Part shown: one piece after another, positions 1-8,720 of the stretch
Position numbering within the stretch: the stretch's first letter is position 1
Layout of the letters: every line of letters begins with the position of its first letter
NCBI GenBank assembly: GCA_964634795.1
Contig: CAZWLL010000003.1
Coordinates: forward strand, 1 to 64,000
Reading direction: 5' to 3'
DNA from: UMGS1696 sp964634795
GTDB taxonomy: Bacteria > Bacillota > Clostridia > Oscillospirales > CAG-272
Length of the DNA: 64,000 nucleotides
The notes under the pieces: model-generated
What the model saw: the letters and a program-made list of their open reading frames with translations, nothing else
The model's database searches: none
Told to the model about the DNA's origin: nothing
Position numbers and translations under genes: made by a program

Positions 1-135
1 CTGTCTGATTACCATTTCACACCAGTTTCTCTTATCAATACCTGTTCATCAGTATATTCCATAGTGAGAAATTTCAATAGCTGATATTACGTCTGTAAAG
101 TTTATAGGTTGCCACATGGCAATCTTTATAACTTT

Positions 136-267
136 CTAGTGTATGGCCTCTATGATGATTGAAGCTATAAGCATATCAACAAACTTTTTTAATTCTTCTA
201 TATCGTTTGTTTTATCTGCATACTTTCTAATTGCAATCAATAACGCTAATGTATTTTCACATGGCAT
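136..267 (-). CDS. Small hypothetical protein (43 aa), doubtful
   Basis: A 43-residue reading frame starts at the ATG at 267 and stops with TAG at 136. A purine-rich AAAGTGGGTG lies just upstream of the ATG and could act as a ribosome site. The product has a charged middle (KYADKTNDIEELKKF) and a hydrophobic end (VDMLIASIIIEAI), so it looks protein-like rather than random. I recognise no family. The open frame continues upstream to 414, but that part runs through the folded repeat block and is unlikely to be coding. Below 136 there is only a 22-codon frame (49-117, minus) with no recognisable product. It may be a remnant or chance. Confidence 0.25.
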   Translation of the reverse strand: MPCENTLALLIAIRKYADKTNDIEELKKFVDMLIASIIIEAIH

Positions 268-320
268 TTTGTTCACCCACTTTCTTGATGTTATTATCTT
301 TTGAAAAAGTATAAATTCAA

Positions 321-370
321 GGAGAGCGGTGGTTAGCTCTCCTACTAAACTGAAGTGTATCCGCCGACGT
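321..370 (+). repeat. Structured dispersed repeat, copy A
   Basis: This 50-base copy lines up without gaps with copy B 150 bases downstream, and the last 16 bases before the shared GAC are identical (AAGTGTATCCGCCGAC). It follows the layout of the 97-bp array at 15609 and of the copy at 32647: a G-rich CGG-rich start, GGTT, a variable middle, (C)TGAAG, then TATCC and a C-rich end. A local hairpin GGAGAGC/GCTCTCC (321-327 and 335-341) is present. It lies beyond the 3' end of ruvB. Confidence 0.6.
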
Positions 371-389
371 ACTTTAAGCCAAACTAACG

Positions 390-468
390 GAGCTTGCACG
401 TTTGCCGCAGGCAATCTTCGAAACTCTTTAGAGTTTCACATCTTTGATGTTTGAAGAAGCGCAAGCTC
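390..468. other. Multi-hairpin structured element between repeat copies A and B
   Basis: An 8-bp closing stem GAGCTTGC/GCAAGCTC (390-397 with 461-468) encloses a hairpin TTGCC-GCA-GGCAA (402-414). A 5-bp stem (415-419 with 453-457) encloses two more: GAAACTC-TTTA-GAGTTTC (420-437) and ACATC-TTT-GATGT (438-450). All of these pairs are perfect, giving a four-hairpin branched fold in under 80 bases. No convincing reading frame or promoter explains it. It could be a small RNA, the folded 3' end of the ruvB transcript, or DNA-level secondary structure of a mobile repeat. Confidence 0.45.
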
Positions 469-470
469 AG

Positions 471-520
471 GGAGGCGGCGGTTGACGACACCATACAAAC
501 CAAAGTGTATCCGCCGACAC
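471..520 (+). repeat. Structured dispersed repeat, copy B
   Basis: This is the direct-orientation partner of copy A. Its ends can pair as GGCGG/CCGCC. It stops exactly where the ruvB stop codon begins (TAG on the minus strand at 520-522), so on the ruvB transcript it forms the immediate 3' UTR and may end or protect that RNA. It shares GGCGGTTG and TATCC blocks with the array at 15609-15998 and with the inverted copy at 32647-32690. Confidence 0.6.
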
Positions 521-1590
521 TATTCCTCTTCCGTTAATGATATCTGCTCGTTTATCTCTTCACGCTCGATCTGCTTCGAATAAGGTATACCAAGGTGCTC
601 GTATCCGAGCTGAGTTACCATTCTTCCGCGCAGCGTTCTCGCGAGGAATCCTATCTGGAGAAGGTACGGCTCGCATACATCCTCGAGTGTCGTAGCTTCC
701 TCACCTATAGTCGCCGCGAGAGCTTCAAGTCCGACAGGTCCGCCGTTGTAGAATCGGATTATCGTTTCAAGCAAATGACGGTCGGTTTTGTCAAGTCCAA
801 GCTCATCTATCTCAAGCATATCAAGTGCCCGACGAGCTATGTCAAGATTTATTCTGCCGTCGCTCATTACCTGTGAATAATCGCGTACTCTCTTAAGCAG
901 CCTGTTCGCTATACGCGGCGTTCCTCTTGAGCGCGACGCTATCTCCATCGCACCGTCTTCGTCTATCGGGACATCAAGTATCCCCGCAGAACGCTTTACG
1001 ATTGTCGACAACTCGCTCGGATTATACAGCTCCAGTCTCATCTGAATACCGAAACGATCTCTGAGCGGAGTCGACAGCTGACCTGCACGTGTTGTGGCTC
1101 CGATAAGTGTAAAATGCGCGAGAGAAAGATGAACGCTTCTTGCCGCGGGACCTTTGCCTATGATTATGTCAATCGCATAGTCCTCCATCGCAGGGTAGAG
1201 TATTTCCTCCATAGTTCTCGGCAAACGGTGTATTTCATCGATGAAAAGTACATCCCCCTCCTGCAGCCCCGCGAGAAGAGCAACAAGATCTCCCTTCTTC
1301 TCAATAGCCGGGCCTGAGGTTATACGAAGATTTACACCCATTTCCGATGCTATAATTGCCGAAAGAGTCGTTTTGCCAAGTCCGGGAGGGCCGTAGAGGA
1401 GCACATGGTCTATCTGCTCTCCTCTGAGCTTTGCCGCTTCCATGATTATTTTAAGGTTGGCTTTGGCTTTTTCCTGCCCGATATATTCGTCAAGCGTCTG
1501 CGGGCGCAATGTATTTTCATTTTCGGTTTCCTGCGGATCATAGCTCGACGACATTATTCGGCTTTCAAAGTCAAATTCGTTTTCATCCAT
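520..1590 (-). CDS. ruvB: Holliday junction branch migration ATPase RuvB
   Basis: RuvB is the AAA+ motor that, with RuvA, drives branch migration of Holliday junctions during recombination and fork repair in the cytosol. The 356-residue length is normal. A Walker A GPPGLGKT is at residues 67-74 and a Walker B FIDEIH at about 116-121. GATTRAG and GTPRIANRLL, typical sensor and arginine-region motifs, follow, and the C-terminal winged-helix region has LGYEHLGIP. The ATG at 1590 has GGAAGGA about 8 bases upstream. It follows ruvA by 27 bases and is the last gene of the DUF951-yfhO-ruvA-ruvB run. No ruvC is in the window. The C-terminal tail is acidic (SLTEEE). Identity is certain. Confidence 0.97.
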   Translation of the reverse strand: MDENEFDFESRIMSSSYDPQETENENTLRPQTLDEYIGQEKAKANLKIIMEAAKLRGEQIDHVLLYGPPGLGKTTLSAIIASEMGVNLRITSGPAIEKKGDLVALLAGLQEGDVLFIDEIHRLPRTMEEILYPAMEDYAIDIIIGKGPAARSVHLSLAHFTLIGATTRAGQLSTPLRDRFGIQMRLELYNPSELSTIVKRSAGILDVPIDEDGAMEIASRSRGTPRIANRLLKRVRDYSQVMSDGRINLDIARRALDMLEIDELGLDKTDRHLLETIIRFYNGGPVGLEALAATIGEEATTLEDVCEPYLLQIGFLARTLRGRMVTQLGYEHLGIPYSKQIEREEINEQISLTEEE

Positions 1591-1617
1591 ATCGGTATCC
1601 TTCCGTTACTCAGTTTC

Positions 1618-2271
1618 TCAATTTTTCATCAATGCCGACAGGGCATTTTTTATTATATCCTCAAGAGGAAGCGAAACATCAATATTCTTCATTGCCGCTG
1701 CTATTTCCGAACGTGAATAACCGAGAACCGCAAGAGCGTCGCGGGCATCGTCAAGCTTTCCGCCTGCCGACTGAACAACGGGAACAACATCATCGCCGTC
1801 GCTCTTGGTAAGTGTACAGTATTCCGGAAATGTCTTTTTAATTTTGTCTTTAAGCTCAAGTGTAATTCTAGCGGCTGTTTTAGAACCTATACCCGGTGCA
1901 CGTGATATTCCCTTTGCGTCATCCGATGTTATCGCCGAGCAAAGTCCCTTCGGCGTAAACAACGACAGAACAGACATTGCGGCCTTCGGTCCTATTCCCG
2001 ATACGGAAATTAAAAGTCTGAACATTGTCAGCTCCTCACGTGAGTAAAAGCCGTACAACTCCACACCGTCCTCTTTGACAGCCATATGCGTGAATATACG
2101 AACCGTACCTCCGACACATTCTATCCCGTCAGCGGACAGCTTCGGTGACGGCAGATGCGACAGTGTATTCGCGGTTACCGTAACATGGTATCCGACTCCC
2201 GCGCATTCCATTATTATGCTGCATGCGGCGGCGTCCATCTCGAATATTCTGCCGTACAGTGTTTCTATCAT
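1618..2271 (-). CDS. ruvA: Holliday junction branch migration protein RuvA
   Basis: RuvA binds four-way junctions as a tetramer and loads RuvB. The 217-residue protein has the OB-fold N-terminus (MIETLYGRI, then VGYHVTV). The two helix-hairpin-helix repeats are recognisable from FRLLISVSGIGPKAAMSVLS and ISRAPGIGSKTAARITLELK. The C-terminal domain III contact helix is LAVLGYSRSEIAAAM, with a variable acidic linker before it. Its start ATG overlaps the yfhO stop codon by four bases (ATGA), so translation is probably coupled to yfhO. ruvB follows. Confidence 0.96.
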   Translation of the reverse strand: MIETLYGRIFEMDAAACSIIMECAGVGYHVTVTANTLSHLPSPKLSADGIECVGGTVRIFTHMAVKEDGVELYGFYSREELTMFRLLISVSGIGPKAAMSVLSLFTPKGLCSAITSDDAKGISRAPGIGSKTAARITLELKDKIKKTFPEYCTLTKSDGDDVVPVVQSAGGKLDDARDALAVLGYSRSEIAAAMKNIDVSLPLEDIIKNALSALMKN

Positions 2272-5081
2272 TCCTCTCTCACCTCGGTATCTTTATCGTT
2301 TCCTTTTTCGTCTGCATCCTCTTGATTCTCGAACACTTCTTCATCGGGTATCAACTCTGTACCGTCATCTTCTGTTATCACTTCAATCGGCGGTATCTTT
2401 TTTTTGCGAACCCAATCGACAACACACAAAATAACGAATATAGCAATTCCCGTAAATGTCAGTATAAGTCCGTATTTAACGCAGTCGGGTCTGTACTCAA
2501 ACACAAGCTCATGTTCCCCTGGAGTGATTTCAAAAGCGATAAGCGACTCATTGAGCACCGCGATTTTCTCGACCTCTTCACCGTCAACGTATATTTTCCA
2601 TCCGTCATCATACGGTATAGTCGTAAATACAGCCTCGTCCCCCTCAGGCACAGTAATAGTTCCGTATATTCTGTCGTCTTTTTCGGAATGCGCATCCATC
2701 ACACCGTCTTTTAACTCGGAAATAACCTCGGTGAATTGCTCCTCATCAAAATACCAGAAGTACGAACAGCCTGTTTTGATATACATCTCATCTTCTTTCA
2801 GAACAAGCTCCACTTTCTCCTCGTCACCGATATTAAATTTACCGAGTTCGCGGATGGAAAAATCTTCGCCGTCAAAATATTTGCACAACTTCTTTCCGTT
2901 AAGCTTAAGCTCAGCGTCTCTCGGATATTCCGACGGGAAATAAGCGTAAACCGCTTTGCTCGACTGAATATCGAGTATATACGTGACCTTGGCTGTAGTA
3001 TCACTGCCGTCCTTCTCATAGCCTCTGTGACCTGTTGCGAATGTCACATTGCATCCGCTGTCGGAGCTTTCCTTTACATCAACTTTTGTCCATATATCGA
3101 CATCGTGTCCTACCATTTCGGAGAGAAGCTGATTCATGTATGTAAACGGATCAACATACTTGTCATCGACATATGACTCATCCTCCTGCGGCTTGTCATA
3201 GTCAAGAGCGGAGGCATTAACCGAATATGCTATCGAAAGAGCATATGGATTTTCGTAGATATCAATGTCATCTGTTGAATCGTACATCTCGTACAAATCA
3301 TGAATATAATTCATGACCGGCTTTTCGTCCGACTCATCAACCATAACATATTTAATATCGAAAAGCGCATCCGTAACCGCGGTAGCACCTGCATACATTG
3401 TCCAGTGCGACATGGACGCATATCCGAACTGGCTGAGCAATTTTACGGTCTTTGCGTTGAGAGTTGAGGTTGAGTTGGACATTCCCTTTATTCCAAGTGC
3501 AAAGTTGTCGTTCTTTTTACGATGAACAAGCTTTTCCGCACGATAGAATTCATCTCCCGTTTTCGTGAGGAATGTGTCTGCCGCAGGCTCATATGTGTCA
3601 ATCATCTGCCTGTATGAGCTGCGTTTCGAATATGAAACATCATCATCCAAAGCATACAGCATAACTACTCCGTTGCCGACAGCCTCAGCAAGAACTACAC
3701 CGCATAATATTCCCGCGCAAACACGGTTCGAATAACGAATGTATGACGGTACAACCGCAGAAAGCAATACAAACAAGAATATTCCGACCCAAACACACTG
3801 AAAATCGGGGAGATTATCGTATCCGATTTTCGCCAATATCACAAGCAGTGCACACCACGCAACAGCCGAACAGGTAAACGCTTTTGCTCCGATTTTCTTT
3901 AAATTGACAAATACCTCAGCCGCCATTAAAATCATTAATGCGGAAAACATATACGCGAATCTCGAGTTAAGCCAGTTCGGTCTCTGCATACCGTGCCATA
4001 TTATGTCAAGTATGCTGAAGTTGAAGCTTGCGATAAGAATGAGCATTATAAGTGCCATACCGACTTTTCTTCTCGTCGGTATTTCATCGCAGAAGAAATA
4101 AAGAGGAGCTAAAATAAGAGTAAGCGTGCCGCAATAATAGAACGGCATACCGCTCGGTCTGACACTGTCATATGAGCCGAAAAACGCTTTTGTAAGCAAA
4201 TCCGCAAACTCAAACATCTGCTTCGGAGTATAGTTCGGCGTAGAAAACTCAAGCTTTCCGAATTCGAGCGAATAATATACCGGCAGTATGATAATAGCCG
4301 AAATCATCACGGCAAGAAGCGAATAAAGTCCGATTCTTATAAGCGATTTAACAAAATGAAATTTGATTTTAGCCGGGTTTCTCTCTTCTTTCGAGAGCAT
4401 GAAATATCTGACAAAAAACCATATGAATACAAACAAGCACGTCATATAGCCTATGTAGAAATTAGACATTATCGAATAAACAATCGAAACCACGTACAGC
4501 TTGAATTTACCCTTGGAAATCAGCTCGTCTATTGCAAGAAGTATTAAGGGAAATACTATAACATTGTCCATCCACATTACGTTGTGCTGCATAACCACGG
4601 CATATGAGGACAGAGCGTACATCGTCGAGAACATTACGCGCGGTATAATTCCCATATCGTACTTTTTTGTGAGCAAATACGAAAATGACAGTCCCGCACA
4701 TCCCGTTTTAAGAACGAGAATAAAAAACATTGCCTCTGTAATGGATTCCTTTGGGAACAGTGCCACAATCAACGAGAACGGGCTTGACAGATAATACGCG
4801 AACATTCCCATGAATTCCCCGCCCGCGGCACGTTCGAATGTATATATAATGGATTTGCCCTCTGTAAGTATGCTTCTCAGCTGTTCAAAGTAATATATAT
4901 ACTGTGCGTTCAGGTCAAGCACAAGAACGGAATTATTTCCGAACGGATAAACCTTTAAAAAGCAGTAAATCAAAAACATTCCGGCCATAGCCGCGACAAA
5001 AGAAAAATACAGTGCTTTTCTGTCTTTGTATTTTCGGTCTTCTTCAAGCACCGATGGATTGATGGTTTTAGAATCAGTCAT
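2268..5081 (-). CDS. YfhO-family multi-spanning membrane protein
   Basis: A 937-residue YfhO-type membrane protein. The first ~500 residues hold about a dozen hydrophobic segments, beginning with ALYFSFVAAMAGMFLIYCFL. The early motif VLDLNAQYIYYFEQLR is typical of the family. A large extracytoplasmic domain (about residues 480-860) precedes a last membrane helix and an acidic cytosolic tail. Bacillus YfhO has been linked to glycosylation of lipoteichoic acid and to polymer export; here the substrate is unknown. The ATG at 5081 has GAGGA upstream. It overlaps ruvA by 4 bases and follows DUF951, an arrangement that ties an envelope gene to the recombination genes in one transcript, probably without functional meaning. 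Confidence 0.85.
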   Translation of the reverse strand: MTDSKTINPSVLEEDRKYKDRKALYFSFVAAMAGMFLIYCFLKVYPFGNNSVLVLDLNAQYIYYFEQLRSILTEGKSIIYTFERAAGGEFMGMFAYYLSSPFSLIVALFPKESITEAMFFILVLKTGCAGLSFSYLLTKKYDMGIIPRVMFSTMYALSSYAVVMQHNVMWMDNVIVFPLILLAIDELISKGKFKLYVVSIVYSIMSNFYIGYMTCLFVFIWFFVRYFMLSKEERNPAKIKFHFVKSLIRIGLYSLLAVMISAIIILPVYYSLEFGKLEFSTPNYTPKQMFEFADLLTKAFFGSYDSVRPSGMPFYYCGTLTLILAPLYFFCDEIPTRRKVGMALIMLILIASFNFSILDIIWHGMQRPNWLNSRFAYMFSALMILMAAEVFVNLKKIGAKAFTCSAVAWCALLVILAKIGYDNLPDFQCVWVGIFLFVLLSAVVPSYIRYSNRVCAGILCGVVLAEAVGNGVVMLYALDDDVSYSKRSSYRQMIDTYEPAADTFLTKTGDEFYRAEKLVHRKKNDNFALGIKGMSNSTSTLNAKTVKLLSQFGYASMSHWTMYAGATAVTDALFDIKYVMVDESDEKPVMNYIHDLYEMYDSTDDIDIYENPYALSIAYSVNASALDYDKPQEDESYVDDKYVDPFTYMNQLLSEMVGHDVDIWTKVDVKESSDSGCNVTFATGHRGYEKDGSDTTAKVTYILDIQSSKAVYAYFPSEYPRDAELKLNGKKLCKYFDGEDFSIRELGKFNIGDEEKVELVLKEDEMYIKTGCSYFWYFDEEQFTEVISELKDGVMDAHSEKDDRIYGTITVPEGDEAVFTTIPYDDGWKIYVDGEEVEKIAVLNESLIAFEITPGEHELVFEYRPDCVKYGLILTFTGIAIFVILCVVDWVRKKKIPPIEVITEDDGTELIPDEEVFENQEDADEKGNDKDTEVREE

Positions 5082-5135
5082 TTATTCATCCTCTGTGTTA
5101 TAAAACTACGAATAATACTTCATTTAAAAACGTTG

Positions 5136-5330
5136 TTATGTTTCGGTTTTTACAACCTTTTTTATTGCCTTTTCGATTTTCTCGCGCGGCAATGTCATAT
5201 CTCTTCCGCACCCGTCGCATACCACTCTGACATCACTTCCGATTCTTAAAACCGTGAAGCGGTTGGAACCGCACGGATGCTTCTTTTTCAGCTCCAGCTT
5301 GTCTCCTGTATCGAATTTCGGAATATTCAT
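5136..5330 (-). CDS. DUF951 family small protein
   Basis: A 64-residue protein matching the DUF951 pattern: a basic KKHPCGSN turn, then VVCDGCGRDMTLPR. Cys20, Cys38 and Cys41 are positioned like metal or nucleic-acid-binding ligands, although only three Cys are seen. Its molecular role is unknown; in Firmicutes the family is commonly found near chromosome or ribosome genes. It is the promoter-proximal gene of the yfhO-ruvA-ruvB run, 54 bases ahead of yfhO, with a clear promoter at 5393-5421. Confidence 0.85.
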   Translation of the reverse strand: MNIPKFDTGDKLELKKKHPCGSNRFTVLRIGSDVRVVCDGCGRDMTLPREKIEKAIKKVVKTET

Positions 5331-5392
5331 TTTCAGCTCCGCTTAATATACGAATAATCTGCGATTACCGTAATTACTTAAAACTTAAGTAT

Positions 5393-5421
5393 ATTATAGC
5401 ATGTAATTTGCTTTTTGTAAA
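5393..5421 (-). promoter_or_regulatory. Sigma-A promoter for the DUF951-yfhO-ruvAB operon
   Basis: On the minus strand TTTACA (5416-5421), a 17-base spacer and TATAAT (5393-5398) precede the DUF951 start by about 60 bases. No other good promoter is visible before ruvB, so it probably drives the whole run. Confidence 0.7.
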
Positions 5422-5502
5422 TAGATGTTCATCTGCATGTAAATGCTTGTTTCTTATGTATCTGTTTCTATAACCATTATATTTTTACGACATAAATAGC
5501 TG

Positions 5503-5531
5503 TTGATTTTTTTAAAAAATCATGATAGAAT
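5503..5531 (+). promoter_or_regulatory. Sigma-A promoter for the MntR/DtxR-type regulator
   Basis: TTGATT (5503-5508), 17 bases, TAGAAT (5526-5531), about 50 bases before the ATG at 5589. The spacer is nearly all A/T. An imperfect palindrome around TTTTTTTAAAAAAT could serve as an autoregulatory site; this is speculative. Confidence 0.6.
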
Positions 5532-5588
5532 TAAAGAAAAGTATTAAATCTATATTATTTATTCGTTTTATATATACACGAGGGGTTT

Positions 5589-5960
5589 ATGGCATTACAG
5601 GAATCAGGCGAAATGTATCTTGAGACTATCTATATATTAAGCAAAAAAGGAATCGGCGTGCGCTCGATTGATGTAAGTGAATATATGAATTTTTCCAAGC
5701 CCAGCGTCAGCCGTGCGGTCGGACTTCTGAAGGAAGGCGGTTATATCACCGTTGACAAGGAGGGATACATTGAACTGACAGACGCAGGTGAAGAAATATC
5801 ATCGAAAATTTATGAGCGTCATACAATCCTTACGGATTGTCTTGTGAAGCTCGGTGTCGATCCCGAGACTGCCGCACATGATGCGTGTAAAATCGAACAT
5901 ATAATCAGTGACGAAACATTCAACGCAATAAAAACGCACATGCAAAACAAAACAAACTGA
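5589..5960 (+). CDS. DtxR/MntR-family metal-dependent transcriptional regulator
   Basis: A 123-residue regulator of the iron/manganese-dependent repressor family. The N-terminal winged helix starts MALQESGEMYLETIYILSKK, with recognition-helix region FSKPSVSRAVGLLKEGGYI. The dimerisation/metal-binding part contains YERHTILTDCLVKLGV, DPETAAHDACKIEH and a final ISDE, matching MntR ligand positions (His, Glu, Cys/Asp, His). No C-terminal SH3-like domain is present, as in Bacillus MntR. It would bind operators when Mn or Fe is replete. ATG with GAGGGG upstream. It stands alone between divergent DUF951 and convergent hydF, so its targets are elsewhere or are the nearby Fe-S-dependent hyd genes (inference only). 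Confidence 0.88.
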   Translation: MALQESGEMYLETIYILSKKGIGVRSIDVSEYMNFSKPSVSRAVGLLKEGGYITVDKEGYIELTDAGEEISSKIYERHTILTDCLVKLGVDPETAAHDACKIEHIISDETFNAIKTHMQNKTN

Positions 5961-5970
5961 AAACAAGAAG

Positions 5971-6016
5971 AAAACGTATGCCGCTTCGATAATGAAGAGA
6001 CATACGTTTTATTTTT
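5971..6016 (+). terminator. Terminator after the MntR-like gene (between convergent genes)
   Basis: A 10-bp stem AAAACGTATG/CATACGTTTT (5971-5980, 6001-6010) followed by ATTTTT. The A-rich left side means it can also end hydF transcription on the minus strand. Confidence 0.75.
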
Positions 6017-6021
6017 GTCAT

Positions 6022-7221
6022 TCAGTGCTTGCTATGCAATTCGGGTATCATTCTGACACTTCTCTCGAGAATGCCCGTAACATATGCGATAAATATGCCG
6101 TAGTTGGTAAACGGTACTCCCGCATCCAAAGCACATTTCATTCTATACCGAACCTCTTTCTCGGTAAGCATGCATCCTCCGCAATGTATAACAGCGGCAT
6201 ACGGTGTGAGGTCATCAGGGAACTCCGTACCGGAGCAGGTTTCTATTTTAATATCTTTATTTGTATGAGCGGCAAGCCAGCGAGGTATCTTAACACTTCC
6301 GATGTCCCCGCATTGTCTGTGGTGAGTGCATCCTTCGGCTATAAGAACTGTATCTCCGTCGCGCAGCTTGTCTATTGCATGAACACCGTCATATGCGGTA
6401 TTGAGAAATCCCTTATACCTTGCCATGAGTATGGAAAACGATGTTAACGGCACGTCATCCGGAACTATTCTCGAAACACAGGCAAAAGCCTGACTGTCCG
6501 TTATAACTACCTTAGGTTTATCCTTGAGTTTTTCTAAAGCATACTCGAGTTCGGTTTCCTTTGTCGCAACGGCACAGCCGCCTATGTCGAGAATATCACG
6601 TATGACCTGCTGCTGTGGTAGAATCAGTCTGCCCTTCGGTGCGGCTTCGTCAATCGGAATGACAAGTACCGCAGTGTCTCCGCCCGACATAATGCCGTCT
6701 ATAAGTGTTTTGCCGTCATCGTCAGGCATCAACTTTCCCAGTCTTTCCTTGAGCTCGTTGACATTCGCACCGGTCTCGGCACTTACGGCAATACAATTCT
6801 CACCGTCAATGGCAGCGACAGGTTCACCGCAATCGGATTTATTATATGCTATAATATACGGTATTTTTTTCTCTTTTATTATATTAAGCAGTTCAAAATC
6901 GAAACGGTTCATTCCCTGTCTGCCGTCAACCACAAGAATCGCAATATCGGTTTTATTAAGTGTCTGCTTTGTGCGTCTGACACGCTTTTCACCGAGTATA
7001 CCTTCATCATCATATCCCGGGGTATCTATAATCACAACGGGACCGAGCGGCAATAGCTCCATAGCTTTTGTGACAGGATCGGTTGTTGTCCCTTTTACAT
7101 CGGACACAACCGCAAGTTCTTGACCTGTAACCGCGTTTACAAGACTCGATTTACCCGCGTTCCTGCAGCCGAAAAATCCTATATGTATACGGTTGGCGGA
7201 CGGAGTGCTGTTTAAGCTCAT
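6022..7221 (-). CDS. hydF: [FeFe]-hydrogenase H-cluster maturation GTPase HydF
   Basis: HydF is the scaffold on which the 2Fe subcluster of the H-cluster is assembled before transfer to the hydrogenase. The 399-residue protein has a G domain with P-loop GCRNAGKSS (18-26), DTPG at 66-69 and NKSD at 127-130. The C-terminal Fe-S domain carries its ligands in GCTHHRQCG and IHCGGCM. It follows hydG by 13 bases in a hydE-hydG-hydF run, and GAGG precedes the ATG at 7221. No hydrogenase structural gene is in the window, so the catalytic subunit must be elsewhere. Confidence 0.96.
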   Translation of the reverse strand: MSLNSTPSANRIHIGFFGCRNAGKSSLVNAVTGQELAVVSDVKGTTTDPVTKAMELLPLGPVVIIDTPGYDDEGILGEKRVRRTKQTLNKTDIAILVVDGRQGMNRFDFELLNIIKEKKIPYIIAYNKSDCGEPVAAIDGENCIAVSAETGANVNELKERLGKLMPDDDGKTLIDGIMSGGDTAVLVIPIDEAAPKGRLILPQQQVIRDILDIGGCAVATKETELEYALEKLKDKPKVVITDSQAFACVSRIVPDDVPLTSFSILMARYKGFLNTAYDGVHAIDKLRDGDTVLIAEGCTHHRQCGDIGSVKIPRWLAAHTNKDIKIETCSGTEFPDDLTPYAAVIHCGGCMLTEKEVRYRMKCALDAGVPFTNYGIFIAYVTGILERSVRMIPELHSKH

Positions 7222-7234
7222 ATTAACCTCATAA

Positions 7235-8683
7235 TCAGAATCTGAAATCTCTTTTGCCTGAATTTTTAATATCTTCTATATGCTCGGCGGCTATTCTTCT
7301 GATTTTTTCATTCGGAATCTTTTCAAGCTCTCTCTCGATAAGAGCGTATCCTGTCTTCTTGGTATTCTCAGATGCATAGTCAACCAAATATTCCGTAAGC
7401 GTCATGAGTGCATTCGGATGACAGCAGTTCTGTATCTGTCCTGTTTTACATAGACTCATAAAACGATCTCCGGTTCTTCCCTCACGATAGCATGCGGTAC
7501 AGAATGAAGGAATAAAGCCCATTTCCATAAGCCATTCAACTACTTCGTCAAGCGAACGAGGATCCGATACATCAAACTGCTCGGAATCATGCGGTCGTTC
7601 TTCCTCAGTATATCCGCCGACTGATGTACGCGATGCGCCGCTTATTTGCGATATGCCAACCTGAAGTGCCTTTTCACGCACAGACTGATTCTCTCTTGTC
7701 GAGATTATCATTCCGGTATACGGAACGGCTATTCTTATACATGCGATAATTTTCAGGAATATATCATCGGATATACCGTTATCGAATACATTGGGGTCTA
7801 TATCATCCGCTCTCTTTATTCTCGGTACGCTGATTGTGTGAGGACCTACTCCATGTACAGCCTCAAGGTGTTCGGCGTGCATAAGAAGTCCTGCGAATTC
7901 ATACTTGTACATTTCAAGTCCGAACAGAACACCGAGTCCGACATCATCTATACCGCCTTCCATGGCTCTGTCCATAGCCTCTGTATGGTAATCGTAATCA
8001 TGCTTAGGACCTGTCGGATGCAGCTGTAAATAGCTTTCCTTGTGGTATGTTTCCTGGAATAAGATGTATGTTCCTATTCCCGCTTCCTTTAGCTTTCTGT
8101 AGTTTTCTACGGTAGTAGCGGCAATATTAACATTTACTCTGCGTATATCTCCGTTCTTGTGGTGAACGGAATATATTGTGTGAATCGAGTCGAGAATATA
8201 TTCGATTGGGTTATGCACGGGATCTTCTCCGGCTTCGATTGCCAAACGTTTTTGTCCCATATCCTGAAGTGCGATAACTTCTTTTTTGATGTCCTCCTGC
8301 GTAAGCTTTATTCTCGCTATATGCTTATTCTTCATGTGATACGGGCAATACACACATCCGTTTACACAATAATTAGAAAGGTAGAGAGGTGCAAACATTA
8401 CGATTCTGTTTCCGTAAAACGCAAGCTTAATCTCTTCCGCAAGCTTGTACATTTTTTCGATTTTATCGGGAAGCTCGCATGCGAGAAGTACGGATGCTTC
8501 GCGGTGAGTCAAGCCCTCACAATGAACACCCTTATCGGTTTTCTTCGGCTTTGCCTTCTCGAGCAAGCTGTCGATGAGCTCAGCGTTGTTTTTGTTTTCC
8601 TCGGCATACTTTAATGTTTCGAGGATCTCCTCATGATTGATGAATTCCTCAGCCTTGAGGGATTTCGGGTCAAATTTTGCCAT
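7235..8683 (-). CDS. hydG: [FeFe]-hydrogenase maturation radical SAM enzyme HydG
   Basis: HydG cleaves tyrosine to p-cresol and dehydroglycine and turns the latter into the CO and CN ligands of the H-cluster. At 482 residues it is normal length. The radical-SAM cluster motif CVNGCVYC is at residues 106-113. The C-terminal auxiliary cluster is visible as FCTACYREGRTGDRF. The conserved LQETYH and ASRTSVGGY segments are present. The ATG at 8683 has AAAGGA somewhat far upstream (about 13 bases). It sits between hydE and hydF. Codon choice favours AAG, suggesting good expression. Confidence 0.96.
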   Translation of the reverse strand: MAKFDPKSLKAEEFINHEEILETLKYAEENKNNAELIDSLLEKAKPKKTDKGVHCEGLTHREASVLLACELPDKIEKMYKLAEEIKLAFYGNRIVMFAPLYLSNYCVNGCVYCPYHMKNKHIARIKLTQEDIKKEVIALQDMGQKRLAIEAGEDPVHNPIEYILDSIHTIYSVHHKNGDIRRVNVNIAATTVENYRKLKEAGIGTYILFQETYHKESYLQLHPTGPKHDYDYHTEAMDRAMEGGIDDVGLGVLFGLEMYKYEFAGLLMHAEHLEAVHGVGPHTISVPRIKRADDIDPNVFDNGISDDIFLKIIACIRIAVPYTGMIISTRENQSVREKALQVGISQISGASRTSVGGYTEEERPHDSEQFDVSDPRSLDEVVEWLMEMGFIPSFCTACYREGRTGDRFMSLCKTGQIQNCCHPNALMTLTEYLVDYASENTKKTGYALIERELEKIPNEKIRRIAAEHIEDIKNSGKRDFRF

Positions 8684-8720
8684 ATTTTTTAATTTATCCT
8701 TTCTTTGGGGGCAGAATAAC

